Assembly (NCBI GenBank): GCA_963205275.1 | Contig: CAUJIH010000097.1 | Span: 1-64,000, forward strand | DNA from: Verrucomicrobiota bacterium | Lineage (GTDB): Bacteria; Verrucomicrobiota; Verrucomicrobiia; Verrucomicrobiales; DEV007 | Direction of reading: 5' to 3' | DNA length: 64,000 nt | Part shown: one piece after another, positions 9,870 to 19,468 of the stretch | Numbering within the stretch: position 1 is the stretch's first letter | Layout: every line of letters starts with the position of its first letter | Notes under the pieces: model-generated | What the model was told of the DNA's origin: nothing | The model's database searches: none | The model's input: the letters and a program-made list of their open reading frames with translations, nothing else | Translations under genes and position numbers: made by a program

Positions 9870-11717
9870 ATGGCTGAGTCATCCAACGAAGTCCTTAAAA
9901 AATCCAGCAACTATCTTCGCGGCACGATTCAGTCGGGCTTGGCGAAGGTGGTGAGTGGCTCCCTCACTGGCGACGACCAAAAGCTGACAAAGTTCCACGG
10001 GATGTATCAGCAGGATGATCGCGATGTGCGTTCCGAGCGTCGTCGGAAAAAGCTAGAGCCGATGTATTCGTTCATGATTCGCGTTCGAGCCACAGGGGGA
10101 GTGGCGACTCCGAAGCAGTGGCTGGAGATGGACCGTATCACCCGTGAATTCGGGATTGGATCGCTGAAAATCACGACTCGGCAGACTTTCCAACTCCACG
10201 GGGTGATCAAGGCAAACTTGAAACGTGTGATCCGCGAAATTAACGCGACTTTTTACAACACGATCGCCGCGTGCGGTGACATCAATCGGAACGTGATCTG
10301 CAATCCGAACCCGATTCAATCTCATGTACGCCAAGAGATTAATGATCTAGCGAATCGGATCGCTCGTCACTTGCTCCCGAGATCAGGTGCCTATCATGAA
10401 GTATGGATAGGCGATGACTCCGGGATCGAAGTAAAGCGCATCGAGCAAGATCCACCGAAGGTCGGCACTCCTGTCGATGATGTGGAACCGATCTATGGCA
10501 AGGCCTATATGCCGAGAAAGTTTAAAGTCGCGATCGCAGTGCCTCCGAGCAATGACGTGGATGTCTTCGCACACGACATGGGATTCATCGCGATTCTCAA
10601 CGAGACCGAAGACAAAATTCTGGGCTACAACGTCACGGTCGGTGGCGGAATGGGCATGACGCATGGGAAAGTTGCTACATTTCCCCGCCTAGCGGATGTG
10701 ATGGGCTTTTGTCGTCCAGAGGATGCTGTGGCGATTGCCGAATCGATTCTCTGCGTTCAGCGAGATCATGGGAATCGGGAAGATCGTCACAATGCTCGCC
10801 TGAAATATACTGTCGAGAAACTTGGCCTGGGTGGCTACCGCAGTGAGGTTGAAAAGTTGCTCGGCCATCCTCTGGAACCGGCGCGTCCCTACCACTTCGA
10901 GACGAATGGTGATCCCTATGGATGGAGACAAGATCACGCAGGAAACTGGCACTACGGTCTATTCATCGAGAGCGGGCGCGTCTGCGATACGCCGGATTAC
11001 CCTTTGATGACGGGTCTGCGAGAGATTGCCAAGATTCACAAAGGTGAATTCTGGATGACGACGAACCAGAATCTCATTATCGCCAACATTCCCCCGGAAG
11101 AAAAGCCGCGAATCGAAGCCCTAATGCAGGCGCATGGGATGTTTCAGGCGATTCAGAAAGGAGGACTTCGTCGTAACTCGCTCAGTTGCGTGGCGCTGCC
11201 GAGTTGTGGACTTGCTCTCACAGAGGCCCAGCGCTTTATGCCCGTCCTGATCGAGCAACTTGAAGAAGTGCTCGAGGAGGCGGGACTACGTCACGATGCG
11301 ATCACCATGCGTGTGACAGGCTGCCCCAATGGATGTTCTCGCCCCTACATTGCAGAGATCGCCTGCGTTGGAAAGGGTCCGGACATCTACAATTTGTATC
11401 TCGGTGCGGGCTTCGCGGGACAGCGGCTGAATACTCTCTACCGTGATTCGGTGCCGGGAGATCAGATTGCGACGATCCTGCGACCTGTGATTTTCGATTA
11501 CGCCCTCAATCGTCTCCCCGGCGAGCACTTCGGAGACTTCACGATTCGTGCTGGATATGTAGAGGCAACGGAGAACGGGAGGGATTTTCAAAAATCTCCA
11601 GAAGAGCGAGCGAAAGAACGAGCACTGGCTCTCGACATTCCAGAAATCGAAGATGACAGTGACTCCGATCCCAGCTCGGAGGCAGAGGCAGATCGGGTAC
11701 CCGTCAGAGTTCTGTGA
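9870..11717 (+). CDS. cysI: Sulfite reductase hemoprotein beta-component
   Basis: Siroheme/4Fe-4S signature TGCPNGCSRPYIAEIACVGKGP; LKITTRQTFQLHGV. Confidence 0.85.
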   Translation: MAESSNEVLKKSSNYLRGTIQSGLAKVVSGSLTGDDQKLTKFHGMYQQDDRDVRSERRRKKLEPMYSFMIRVRATGGVATPKQWLEMDRITREFGIGSLKITTRQTFQLHGVIKANLKRVIREINATFYNTIAACGDINRNVICNPNPIQSHVRQEINDLANRIARHLLPRSGAYHEVWIGDDSGIEVKRIEQDPPKVGTPVDDVEPIYGKAYMPRKFKVAIAVPPSNDVDVFAHDMGFIAILNETEDKILGYNVTVGGGMGMTHGKVATFPRLADVMGFCRPEDAVAIAESILCVQRDHGNREDRHNARLKYTVEKLGLGGYRSEVEKLLGHPLEPARPYHFETNGDPYGWRQDHAGNWHYGLFIESGRVCDTPDYPLMTGLREIAKIHKGEFWMTTNQNLIIANIPPEEKPRIEALMQAHGMFQAIQKGGLRRNSLSCVALPSCGLALTEAQRFMPVLIEQLEEVLEEAGLRHDAITMRVTGCPNGCSRPYIAEIACVGKGPDIYNLYLGAGFAGQRLNTLYRDSVPGDQIATILRPVIFDYALNRLPGEHFGDFTIRAGYVEATENGRDFQKSPEERAKERALALDIPEIEDDSDSDPSSEAEADRVPVRVL

Positions 11718-11818
11718 TTCGACCAGATTCTTCCCATTCAGACATACTCATCTGTAATTTAGCGCATCGCAACCATCACCTGATCTGACGCGATCACTCT
11801 AACCTTCTGTCTCTTTTT

Positions 11819-13612
11819 ATGCCTTCCGAAACATCTCCTCTCCAGCCGGAACACTGGAATTTAATTACTCAAATCACCCCGCAACTGAATCGCGATCAGT
11901 CTCTCTGGCTATCGGGCTATTTTGCCGGCGTAGCCGGGATCGGCGGTGCAGGTAGCGCTGGTAGTGCGATTGCGCTTACGGCTCCTGCAGCAATTGCCAA
12001 GCCGAAGCTGACGATTCTCTACGGAACTGAGTCGGGAAATGCCGAGAAACTCGCTTTTTCCATGGGAAAGACGGCGAACAAATCGAATTTCAAAGCGACG
12101 GTTACTAGCATGGCAGACGCCAAGCCAGCGGATTTAGCCAAAGCCGAGAATCTGCTCATCGTAATTAGCACTTGGGGTGAAGGCGACCCTCCGGACAATG
12201 CTACATCCTATTACGAAGCCTTCATGAGCGACGCCATGCCACGTCTGGAGGGTGTTCGCTACTCAGTCTGCGGCCTCGGAGATACGAGTTACTCAGATTT
12301 TTGTAAAATGGGGAACGATTTCGATTCCCGCTTGGAGAAACTAGGGGCCGAGCGAATCCATCCTCGCGCCGATTGCGACGTAGATTATAGCGAAACTTTC
12401 AATCATTGGTTCAAAGGAGTGATGATGGCTCTGGACAAAGTGGCGGCAAGCTGCTACAACGATGCCCCACAAGCCAGACTTATGAGTTCGCCCGCAGCCA
12501 GCCCCTATGGAAAAGAGAATCCTTATACCACTCAACTCCTTGAGAAAATCGTGCTGAATGGTACTGGTTCTGCCAAGGAAGTCCTTCACATCGAACTAGC
12601 GCTCGATCCCGCTCACATCAGTTACGAGGCAGGTGATGCTCTCGGTATCCTCCCCGTGAATCGGGCCGCCGTAATCGAGGCGGTTCTCCAGGCGACAGGA
12701 CTCAGCTCCTCAGCTCCTCTGGGAGAAAAGACGCTCGGAGAGGCTCTCGCGCACGATTTCGACATCACGACTTTGGCACCTCTTATCGTCGATAAATACA
12801 ATGCGGTCGTACAGAATCCCGAGCTAAAGAAACTCTTGGATGAACCGGATAAGGCGGCTCTGAAGGAGTGGATCGAAGGACGCCATTTAATTGACCTTCT
12901 GGACACTTATCCCTACCAAGGCTGGACGGCAGAGACTTTCACGAGCATCCTCCGCAAGCTCGCGCCTCGGCTATATTCGATCGCCTCAAGTCCGAAGGCG
13001 CACGATGATCAAGTCCACCTAACCGTTGCTGCCGTCCGCTACAATACCCACGGTCGTGACCGGATAGGCGTGTGCTCCTGCTATCTGGCCGATGAGGTTC
13101 AGGTGGGTGACTCAGTACGCGTCTATCTACACCAGAATAATAATTTTCGCCTTCCTCCGAGCGATGATACGCCCATCCTCATGATCGGTCCTGGGACTGG
13201 GATTGCACCATTTCGCGCCTTCATCGAGGAGCGCTCTGCTCGTGGAGCAAAGGGAAAAAGTTGGCTCTTTTTCGGCGACCAGCATTATTCCTACGATTTC
13301 CTCTATCAGCTCGAGTGGATCGAGCACATGGAAAGCGGTGCGCTGACAGAGCTCAGTCTCGCCTTCTCCCGTGATCAGCCGGAGAAAGTCTACGTTCAAC
13401 ATCGACTCCTGGAGCGAGGAGCTGAGGTATATCAGTGGATGGAGGATGGTGCTTACATTTACGTCTGCGGTGATGCTTCACGCATGGCGAAGGACGTGCA
13501 GCAGGCGCTGATCCAGATCATCTCTGAGCATGGAGGGAAGACTCCCGAGGAAGCGAAGGCGTATCTGGATTCATTGCGCAAGGCGAAGCGCTATCAGCGG
13601 GACGTGTATTGA
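11819..13612 (+). CDS. cysJ: Sulfite reductase flavoprotein alpha-component
   Basis: Flavodoxin domain LTILYGTESGNAEKLA, FAD/NADPH domains RLYSIASSP, MIGPGTGIAPFRAFIEER, C-terminal RYQRDVY. Confidence 0.9.
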   Translation: MPSETSPLQPEHWNLITQITPQLNRDQSLWLSGYFAGVAGIGGAGSAGSAIALTAPAAIAKPKLTILYGTESGNAEKLAFSMGKTANKSNFKATVTSMADAKPADLAKAENLLIVISTWGEGDPPDNATSYYEAFMSDAMPRLEGVRYSVCGLGDTSYSDFCKMGNDFDSRLEKLGAERIHPRADCDVDYSETFNHWFKGVMMALDKVAASCYNDAPQARLMSSPAASPYGKENPYTTQLLEKIVLNGTGSAKEVLHIELALDPAHISYEAGDALGILPVNRAAVIEAVLQATGLSSSAPLGEKTLGEALAHDFDITTLAPLIVDKYNAVVQNPELKKLLDEPDKAALKEWIEGRHLIDLLDTYPYQGWTAETFTSILRKLAPRLYSIASSPKAHDDQVHLTVAAVRYNTHGRDRIGVCSCYLADEVQVGDSVRVYLHQNNNFRLPPSDDTPILMIGPGTGIAPFRAFIEERSARGAKGKSWLFFGDQHYSYDFLYQLEWIEHMESGALTELSLAFSRDQPEKVYVQHRLLERGAEVYQWMEDGAYIYVCGDASRMAKDVQQALIQIISEHGGKTPEEAKAYLDSLRKAKRYQRDVY

Positions 13613-13627
13613 TACTCTCGGCGACTT

Positions 13628-15538
13628 TTATGCCTCTGGTGAGTTCGTCGGCACTTGGTCGATGTCCTCGTAGAAATATTCTCGTGGGCGGTAGTATCGA
13701 GCGACGATCAGGAAGAGAAGTGCCGCGCCCAGCATCACAGCGGTAAAAAACCAGAAATAGCTGGCACCCTCTAGCTTCACTTGTCCACCTACGAAGTATT
13801 GGCGAGAAACGCTCGGCCCGCTCGTTGCCACCTGCGCCTCGGTCGGTAGTCCCAGCAATCCGCGCCTCTGATCCAGCCAAGTCCTCTCCGGCTGAAAGTG
13901 GGCTAGGAATTTCGCCAATGCTCCCGGGGGAGTCTCATCCGGACGAGAGATCGTGAGAATGACACCCTGATCCCATTGAGTCGGAGTCTTGCGATCCGGC
14001 CCCGCACTCCACACCCGGATGCGATTGCGATTCAGCACTTGGTAGCGGTAAGGATTTCCCCAAGGATCGGCGTGGGATGATGTCAGGGCCTGTCCTTCGG
14101 CATTGGAGGGCGTCGTGTATCCAGTATCGACGAGCTTCTTTTCGATCTCTTCCAAAATCAGATCAAGCCTTTCCCGATCAGCAAAGCGTAGGTCGATCGC
14201 TTTTCCGTCCTGATCGAAAATTACTCGCAGATCATCCTCAGTGCCAGAGATGCCGTCGAGTCCTCCATGCACGGCATAGCCATCCACAGCGTGCAAGCGA
14301 GCAAGGGGATTGGGCACCTGAATTAGTCCGTTGATCTGTGCTGTAAAGAAGTTGCCTGTGGCGACGGCGAAGAGCCACAGAGACATCACCATCGACTTCA
14401 TCGTGCGCGGAGCTTGGGAGTAACTAAATTCTAGGCTGACGATGGCGACCATCACTTCCGACGCAGTGAGCGCGATATAAGCTATGATTTGCCAAAGGAT
14501 CGACGGTGCCTGTCCAGCATCGATTTTCATCTGCACCAGAGCGATCAGTGCGAAGGCGAACACCATGATGAAAAGTCCGATGGCGATCTTTCGCAGTGGC
14601 GTCAGTGGATAGAATCGATCCACAATCGGATAGATGATATAAGAGAACAGAGGGATGAAGGTCAAAATCAGGATGGGATTCAGCGCCTGAATCTGACTCG
14701 GCAGCCAATTGATGCCCATCCAGTGCAGATTCATATTCTCCGCTTGGAGAACCCATGAGGAGCCGCTTTGATCGAACAGCGCCCAGAACATAGCGACGAA
14801 GACGTAGATCGAGCACAGCTTAGCGAGCGCCTTCAGTCCCTCTTTACCAAACATCTCCCGCAAAACCTCTTTCCCCCGAGGCGGAATGTGGACGAATTTC
14901 CATCGTCCTAGCCAGAAAACTAGCGTCGCGATAGCCATGAGAATGCCGGGGACGCCGAAGGCCCAATGCGGACCGTGCCACTCTAGGAGCCAGGGAGTTA
15001 GTAGCGTGGAGGCGAAGGCTCCCAGATTAATCGACCAGTAGAACCAGTTAAAGATTCGGGGCAAGAGGTGGCGATTGCGTGCTCCGAACTGATCGCCTAC
15101 GTGTGCTGAGACACAGGGCTTAATGCCGCCTGATCCCACGGCGATCAGCCACAGCCCAGCCATTAGCCAGGTTTCGACCTTCCCCACCGTGCCCATCAGC
15201 GCTAGCGCGGCGTGGCCGAGGCAGTACACCACCGACAGCCACATGATGATACGATATTTTCCGAAGGCGAAGTCGGCGAGGAAGGCTCCGAACACCGGAG
15301 TGAGATAGACGAGAAAGACGAAATCATGAAACCTCTTGGTCGCTTCTGCATCTCCCATCGCCTCTCCGGGCGTACTTCCCATCAGCCAAAGATAATTCGC
15401 CATGAAGACGGTCAAAATCGTCCTCATGCCATAGAAGCTGAATCTCTCCGCCGCTTCGTTACCGATGATGTAAGGCACACCGGGGGGCATTCCGCCCAAA
15501 TCCTTCGGGACGGTCGTATAGGTGGGCGCAGTCTTCAT
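13628..15538 (-). CDS. POT family (proton-dependent oligopeptide) transporter with large periplasmic-side insert
   Basis: IGNEAAERFSFYGMRTIL (POT ExxERFxxYG motif), many TM helices; extra ~130 aa segment before the final TM. Confidence 0.85.
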   Translation of the reverse strand: MKTAPTYTTVPKDLGGMPPGVPYIIGNEAAERFSFYGMRTILTVFMANYLWLMGSTPGEAMGDAEATKRFHDFVFLVYLTPVFGAFLADFAFGKYRIIMWLSVVYCLGHAALALMGTVGKVETWLMAGLWLIAVGSGGIKPCVSAHVGDQFGARNRHLLPRIFNWFYWSINLGAFASTLLTPWLLEWHGPHWAFGVPGILMAIATLVFWLGRWKFVHIPPRGKEVLREMFGKEGLKALAKLCSIYVFVAMFWALFDQSGSSWVLQAENMNLHWMGINWLPSQIQALNPILILTFIPLFSYIIYPIVDRFYPLTPLRKIAIGLFIMVFAFALIALVQMKIDAGQAPSILWQIIAYIALTASEVMVAIVSLEFSYSQAPRTMKSMVMSLWLFAVATGNFFTAQINGLIQVPNPLARLHAVDGYAVHGGLDGISGTEDDLRVIFDQDGKAIDLRFADRERLDLILEEIEKKLVDTGYTTPSNAEGQALTSSHADPWGNPYRYQVLNRNRIRVWSAGPDRKTPTQWDQGVILTISRPDETPPGALAKFLAHFQPERTWLDQRRGLLGLPTEAQVATSGPSVSRQYFVGGQVKLEGASYFWFFTAVMLGAALLFLIVARYYRPREYFYEDIDQVPTNSPEA

Positions 15539-15600
15539 AGAATCTTCAAAAACTGTCAGTTAAGCCGCGCCCCCGTCATTCGCGATCTAGGGTAAAAGGC

Positions 15601-16671
15601 TCATTCTCCCGTGACTCTTCTCGCCCAAGCAGCGGCACCCATCGCGCCTGCGCCGTCTGAAAAAGCAGCCGTGACAATACGTAAATTTTTTCGGTACGGC
15701 GGCAGAATACGCTGTCGTGTAGACTGCTCCACTGCCTCCAGATAGAGCTTCGGCATCGCCTCCACCAGTCCGCCTCCCAGAACGATCACATCGGGAGCCA
15801 TCAGGTGAATGATCGTCGCCACGCCGCAGCCGAGCAATACTGCCGCCCGACGCACGATGTGCTCGATCTCGATATCACCTGCAGCGATGGCCTTCGCCAG
15901 TGCTCCACTGGTGATTTTCGCGATGTCGGTGCCGCACTCGCTCAGCAGATGTGGTGCCAGCCCTCGGTAGGCGGCACGAGCTGCCTCGGCTGCGATTTTC
16001 AGACGCGAGCACTCCATCTCCAGCGTGCTCCCATGTTCCCCGCGACCGGATGTCTCCGGATACAGAGGAATATGGCCCAGTTCCATGCACGAAAGTTGAC
16101 TTCCCTGGAGTAAGTGACCATTGATCACCGCTCCTGCGCCGATACCTGTCCCTGGGAAAATGCCCACCGCGCAGCGAGAACCTTTTGCAGCTCCCTCCAT
16201 GTATTCCGCATAGACCCCGGCATCAACATCATTGCAAATGACGACTCGAGTTCCGAATGCTTTCCCGAGAGATTCGACCACTTTCACGTTCTTCCAACCC
16301 AGATTCGGAGCTTCTACGATCACCCCGCGAGAGGGATCAATCGGCCCTGGACAGCCGACGCCGATCGCGGCAATCCGCCTTTTTTCTACCTTAGCATTCT
16401 GAAGCGCCTGGCTGATGACTTCGGCCATCCGGCTGAGTCCAGCGGCAGCTCCCTTCGCTCCGTGGGTTTTCTTCTTTGCTTCACCGAGAACTTGGTAGTT
16501 TTGGTCGAACACTTTCGCCAGCATCTTCGTCCCGCCCAGATCAAAGCCGATCCATACGCGTCCATCTTCGACGCGGTAAGTGGCTACGTCCTCATCGAAC
16601 GAAGTCTTGGCCTCATCTTGCTTCTTCGGTGAGCGCCCACCAGACTTTTTCACTGCGGTCTTCTTGGTCAT
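15601..16671 (-). CDS. ROK family glucokinase-like protein
   Basis: WIGFDLGGTKMLAKVFD, IGVGCPGPID, FPGTGIGAGAVINGHLLQG. Confidence 0.85.
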   Translation of the reverse strand: MTKKTAVKKSGGRSPKKQDEAKTSFDEDVATYRVEDGRVWIGFDLGGTKMLAKVFDQNYQVLGEAKKKTHGAKGAAAGLSRMAEVISQALQNAKVEKRRIAAIGVGCPGPIDPSRGVIVEAPNLGWKNVKVVESLGKAFGTRVVICNDVDAGVYAEYMEGAAKGSRCAVGIFPGTGIGAGAVINGHLLQGSQLSCMELGHIPLYPETSGRGEHGSTLEMECSRLKIAAEAARAAYRGLAPHLLSECGTDIAKITSGALAKAIAAGDIEIEHIVRRAAVLLGCGVATIIHLMAPDVIVLGGGLVEAMPKLYLEAVEQSTRQRILPPYRKNLRIVTAAFSDGAGAMGAAAWARRVTGE

Positions 16672-17837
16672 TGCTTTGCTATGATTTCCTCTGCGTAGAT
16701 TCGAGCCTCGCGGTCGGCCTCCATGATTTCATCGAGAGTCGGGTTCAGGATCACGTTGTGTTGAGCCATCGTGGCTTCCACTGTATGCCAGATTCTGGGA
16801 AAGCTTAGTCGTTCCGTCAAAAAGGCCTCGACTGCCACTTCATTCGCTGCATTGAGAACTCCGGGCAGAGTGCCTCCCGTCGCTCCGGCCTGTTGGGCCA
16901 GCCCCAAAGCCGGAAAGTGTTTCCAGCGCGGCGCTTCAAATTCCAATCGAGCCAGTGTCGCGAAATCCAGTGGGGTCAGGTGATTCCGGACTCGGTCTGG
17001 CCATGTCACGGCATACTGAATCGGGAAACACATGTCCGTCGTGCTCAATTGTGCCAGCACGGAGCCGTCCACGAATTCGACCATGCTGTGGACGATGCTC
17101 TGCGGATGCACGATCACATCGATCCGTGCCATCTCGATCCCGAATAACCACCGAGCTTCGATCATCTCCAGCCCTTTGTTAAAAAGAGTTGCGGAATCGA
17201 CCGAAATCTTTCGTCCCATATCCCAAGTCGGATGTGCCAAAGCATCTGCTACGGACACCTTGGCCAGTTGCTCGGCGGGAGTCTTCCGAAATGGTCCTCC
17301 TGAAGCTGTCAGAATCAAGCGCGAAACCTCCTCCGTCGAGCGCCCTTCGAGGCATTGAAAAATTGCGTTGTGCTCGGAATCGACCGGGAGAACGCGCACC
17401 CCTTTTCGTCTGGCCGCCTCCATCACCACAGCACCCGCCATCACCAGAATCTCCTTCGATGCTACGGCGATGTCTTTTCCTGCCTCGATCGCAGCGAGAG
17501 CAGGCCGCAACCCTGCCACTCCGACGATGGCGATCAGCACCAGATCCGCCTCCGGCAGAGTTGCCATCTCGATCAGTCCCTCGTCACCGCAGTGCAGCTT
17601 TGCTCCTTCAGGCAGGAGTGATTTCATCCGATCAAACCCTGTCGGGCAGGAGAGGCAGCCCTCTTTAATCCCGAATTCAGCCATCTGTGCCGCCAGCATC
17701 TCCGCGTTCTTGTTTGCCGCGAGGCCTACCAGTCTCATTCGGTTGGGTAGATCTCGCGCTACCTTCAATGAACTCTGACCAATGGAGCCGGTGGAACCGA
17801 GCACCACGACATTTTTAGGACGAGAAGAATCAGCCAT
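16668..17837 (-). CDS. dxr: 1-deoxy-D-xylulose 5-phosphate reductoisomerase
   Basis: VVLGSTGSIGQSSLKV, ASKEILVMAGAVV, PVDSEHNAIFQCL, VHPQSIVHSMVEF. Confidence 0.95.
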   Translation of the reverse strand: MADSSRPKNVVVLGSTGSIGQSSLKVARDLPNRMRLVGLAANKNAEMLAAQMAEFGIKEGCLSCPTGFDRMKSLLPEGAKLHCGDEGLIEMATLPEADLVLIAIVGVAGLRPALAAIEAGKDIAVASKEILVMAGAVVMEAARRKGVRVLPVDSEHNAIFQCLEGRSTEEVSRLILTASGGPFRKTPAEQLAKVSVADALAHPTWDMGRKISVDSATLFNKGLEMIEARWLFGIEMARIDVIVHPQSIVHSMVEFVDGSVLAQLSTTDMCFPIQYAVTWPDRVRNHLTPLDFATLARLEFEAPRWKHFPALGLAQQAGATGGTLPGVLNAANEVAVEAFLTERLSFPRIWHTVEATMAQHNVILNPTLDEIMEADREARIYAEEIIAKQ

Positions 17838-17856
17838 ACAGCACTTAGGAGAGCAC

Positions 17857-18750
17857 TCAGGAGGCGAGCCGAAGAAAGAGATAGTAAACCGGTGCTGTGA
17901 AAATTAGCGAATCCACCAGATCCAGAATTCCTCCAATGCCCGGCATCATTCGACCGCTGTCCTTCACCGAAAGGCTCCGTTTTAAAATCGATTCACATAG
18001 ATCGCCCAGAATAGCGATCAGTGCCACCACCAATCCCAGCACTCCCGCAGAAATCGGTCCCACCAGCGGAATCCTGTCTCCCAGAAGCCACCAGAGGAGA
18101 TAACTGCCGAGGATGGCGAAGACTAGAGCGCCCCAGAATCCCTGCCAGGTCTTTCCGGGGCTGATGTGAGGAACCAGCTTCTGACGTCCGATCACCGATC
18201 CCACTAAATAAGCACCCGTATCGCTCGACTTTGTCAGCACGATGAAGTGAAGTAGATAATATGCGGCAGCGGGATAGCCTCCACTCGTCTCCAGTGGTAG
18301 CAGGAAAATCTTTGGGATGAAGGAAAGTAGTACGACGCAATACGTATAGCCAAAGATCGTCACTGCGATCTCATAGAGCGTGCGCTCCCCCTCCAGTGGA
18401 GAAAACAGTAGCGATCCGATGATGAGAACGAGCAGGACGAAGATCGAGAGGGGTGCCGCCTCGTCGATCCACGGTCCCTTTCCTCCGCAGAAGGCGATAA
18501 AAAATGTGAGCAGATACAGCGCGGCCACGAAAACCGTCTGGAGTCGAAAGCGGTGGAAACGTGGGTCGGAGAACAGGTGAAAATACTCCAGAAGCGCTCC
18601 CAGAGCCATCAGTGAGAAGAATCCCAGATACACCCGAATATCTCCCAGCCACAGAGTAAAACCAGTTACTGTCAGGATCACCACGGAACTAATCGAGCGC
18701 CGCAGTAGAATGCGGGCTTTGGAGGAGGGTGCGACTGATGATTCCGACAT
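17857..18750 (-). CDS. cdsA: Phosphatidate cytidylyltransferase
   Basis: C-terminal SLSVKDSGRMMPGIGGILDLVDSLIFTAPVYYLF signature; TM helices; adjacent to dxr. Confidence 0.9.
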   Translation of the reverse strand: MSESSVAPSSKARILLRRSISSVVILTVTGFTLWLGDIRVYLGFFSLMALGALLEYFHLFSDPRFHRFRLQTVFVAALYLLTFFIAFCGGKGPWIDEAAPLSIFVLLVLIIGSLLFSPLEGERTLYEIAVTIFGYTYCVVLLSFIPKIFLLPLETSGGYPAAAYYLLHFIVLTKSSDTGAYLVGSVIGRQKLVPHISPGKTWQGFWGALVFAILGSYLLWWLLGDRIPLVGPISAGVLGLVVALIAILGDLCESILKRSLSVKDSGRMMPGIGGILDLVDSLIFTAPVYYLFLRLAS

Positions 18751-19049
18751 GGCGTGGTGCGTGGTGCCTGAGCGTGCATGAAACAGGCTGGCATTGCAAT
18801 TGGCAATACCGAATTTGCGCGGGTTTCAAAATGAGCGCGGATGCCGAGAGGAGTCTTGAGGGTTGTTCAATGGCGTTGAACTGGCTAAACGGGAAAGTGG
18901 GCGGATAGGCTTTTCATCGACAAAAGCGAGAGATTCTTCTGACTCGCTCATCCGGCGATCATCTTTCTCTGAGATACTGGCAGAGTGACGATGGGCGGAT
19001 AGAAATCTGCACTGTCTCACGATCACACTTCGCGACTCAGATCTTGCTT

Positions 19050-19403
19050 ATGACAACTGCTAGCCTCACGACATCCGCAGCTTCCGATTCCAATGCTCGA
19101 CTTCGGTTAAAACAGGTCAAATCTCTTGTAAGGCGTTCCTTTCTCTCTCGTGTTCGAGATGTTTGGAGTACGGGAAAGAAAGGGCGACTTGGGTTTTCCG
19201 ATCTGCCGAGAGCGGTGCGTCAGACTCTCGATCCATTTCTTCTGGCAGGACGGAATCAGTTCGATAGTGCGAATCGCTTGACTGCGGGGAAGCACATCCT
19301 CTATCACGTCGGGCTGCGACGTGAAGATGATTCCGTGGACGTGCATCTACTCTTTGGGGAAAGCGGAGAGATCCTCAGACGTGCCGAATTTGCAGACTTC
19401 TGA
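19050..19403 (+). CDS. Hypothetical protein
   Basis: 117 aa ORF with protein-like composition, no recognised domain. Confidence 0.4.
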   Translation: MTTASLTTSAASDSNARLRLKQVKSLVRRSFLSRVRDVWSTGKKGRLGFSDLPRAVRQTLDPFLLAGRNQFDSANRLTAGKHILYHVGLRREDDSVDVHLLFGESGEILRRAEFADF

Positions 19404-19468
19404 TCTGCTTCTTTCGAGCTCGGCTTCGGCATCAAAGGGATCGCCGAGTTAGTAGGCATGTCCATCGA

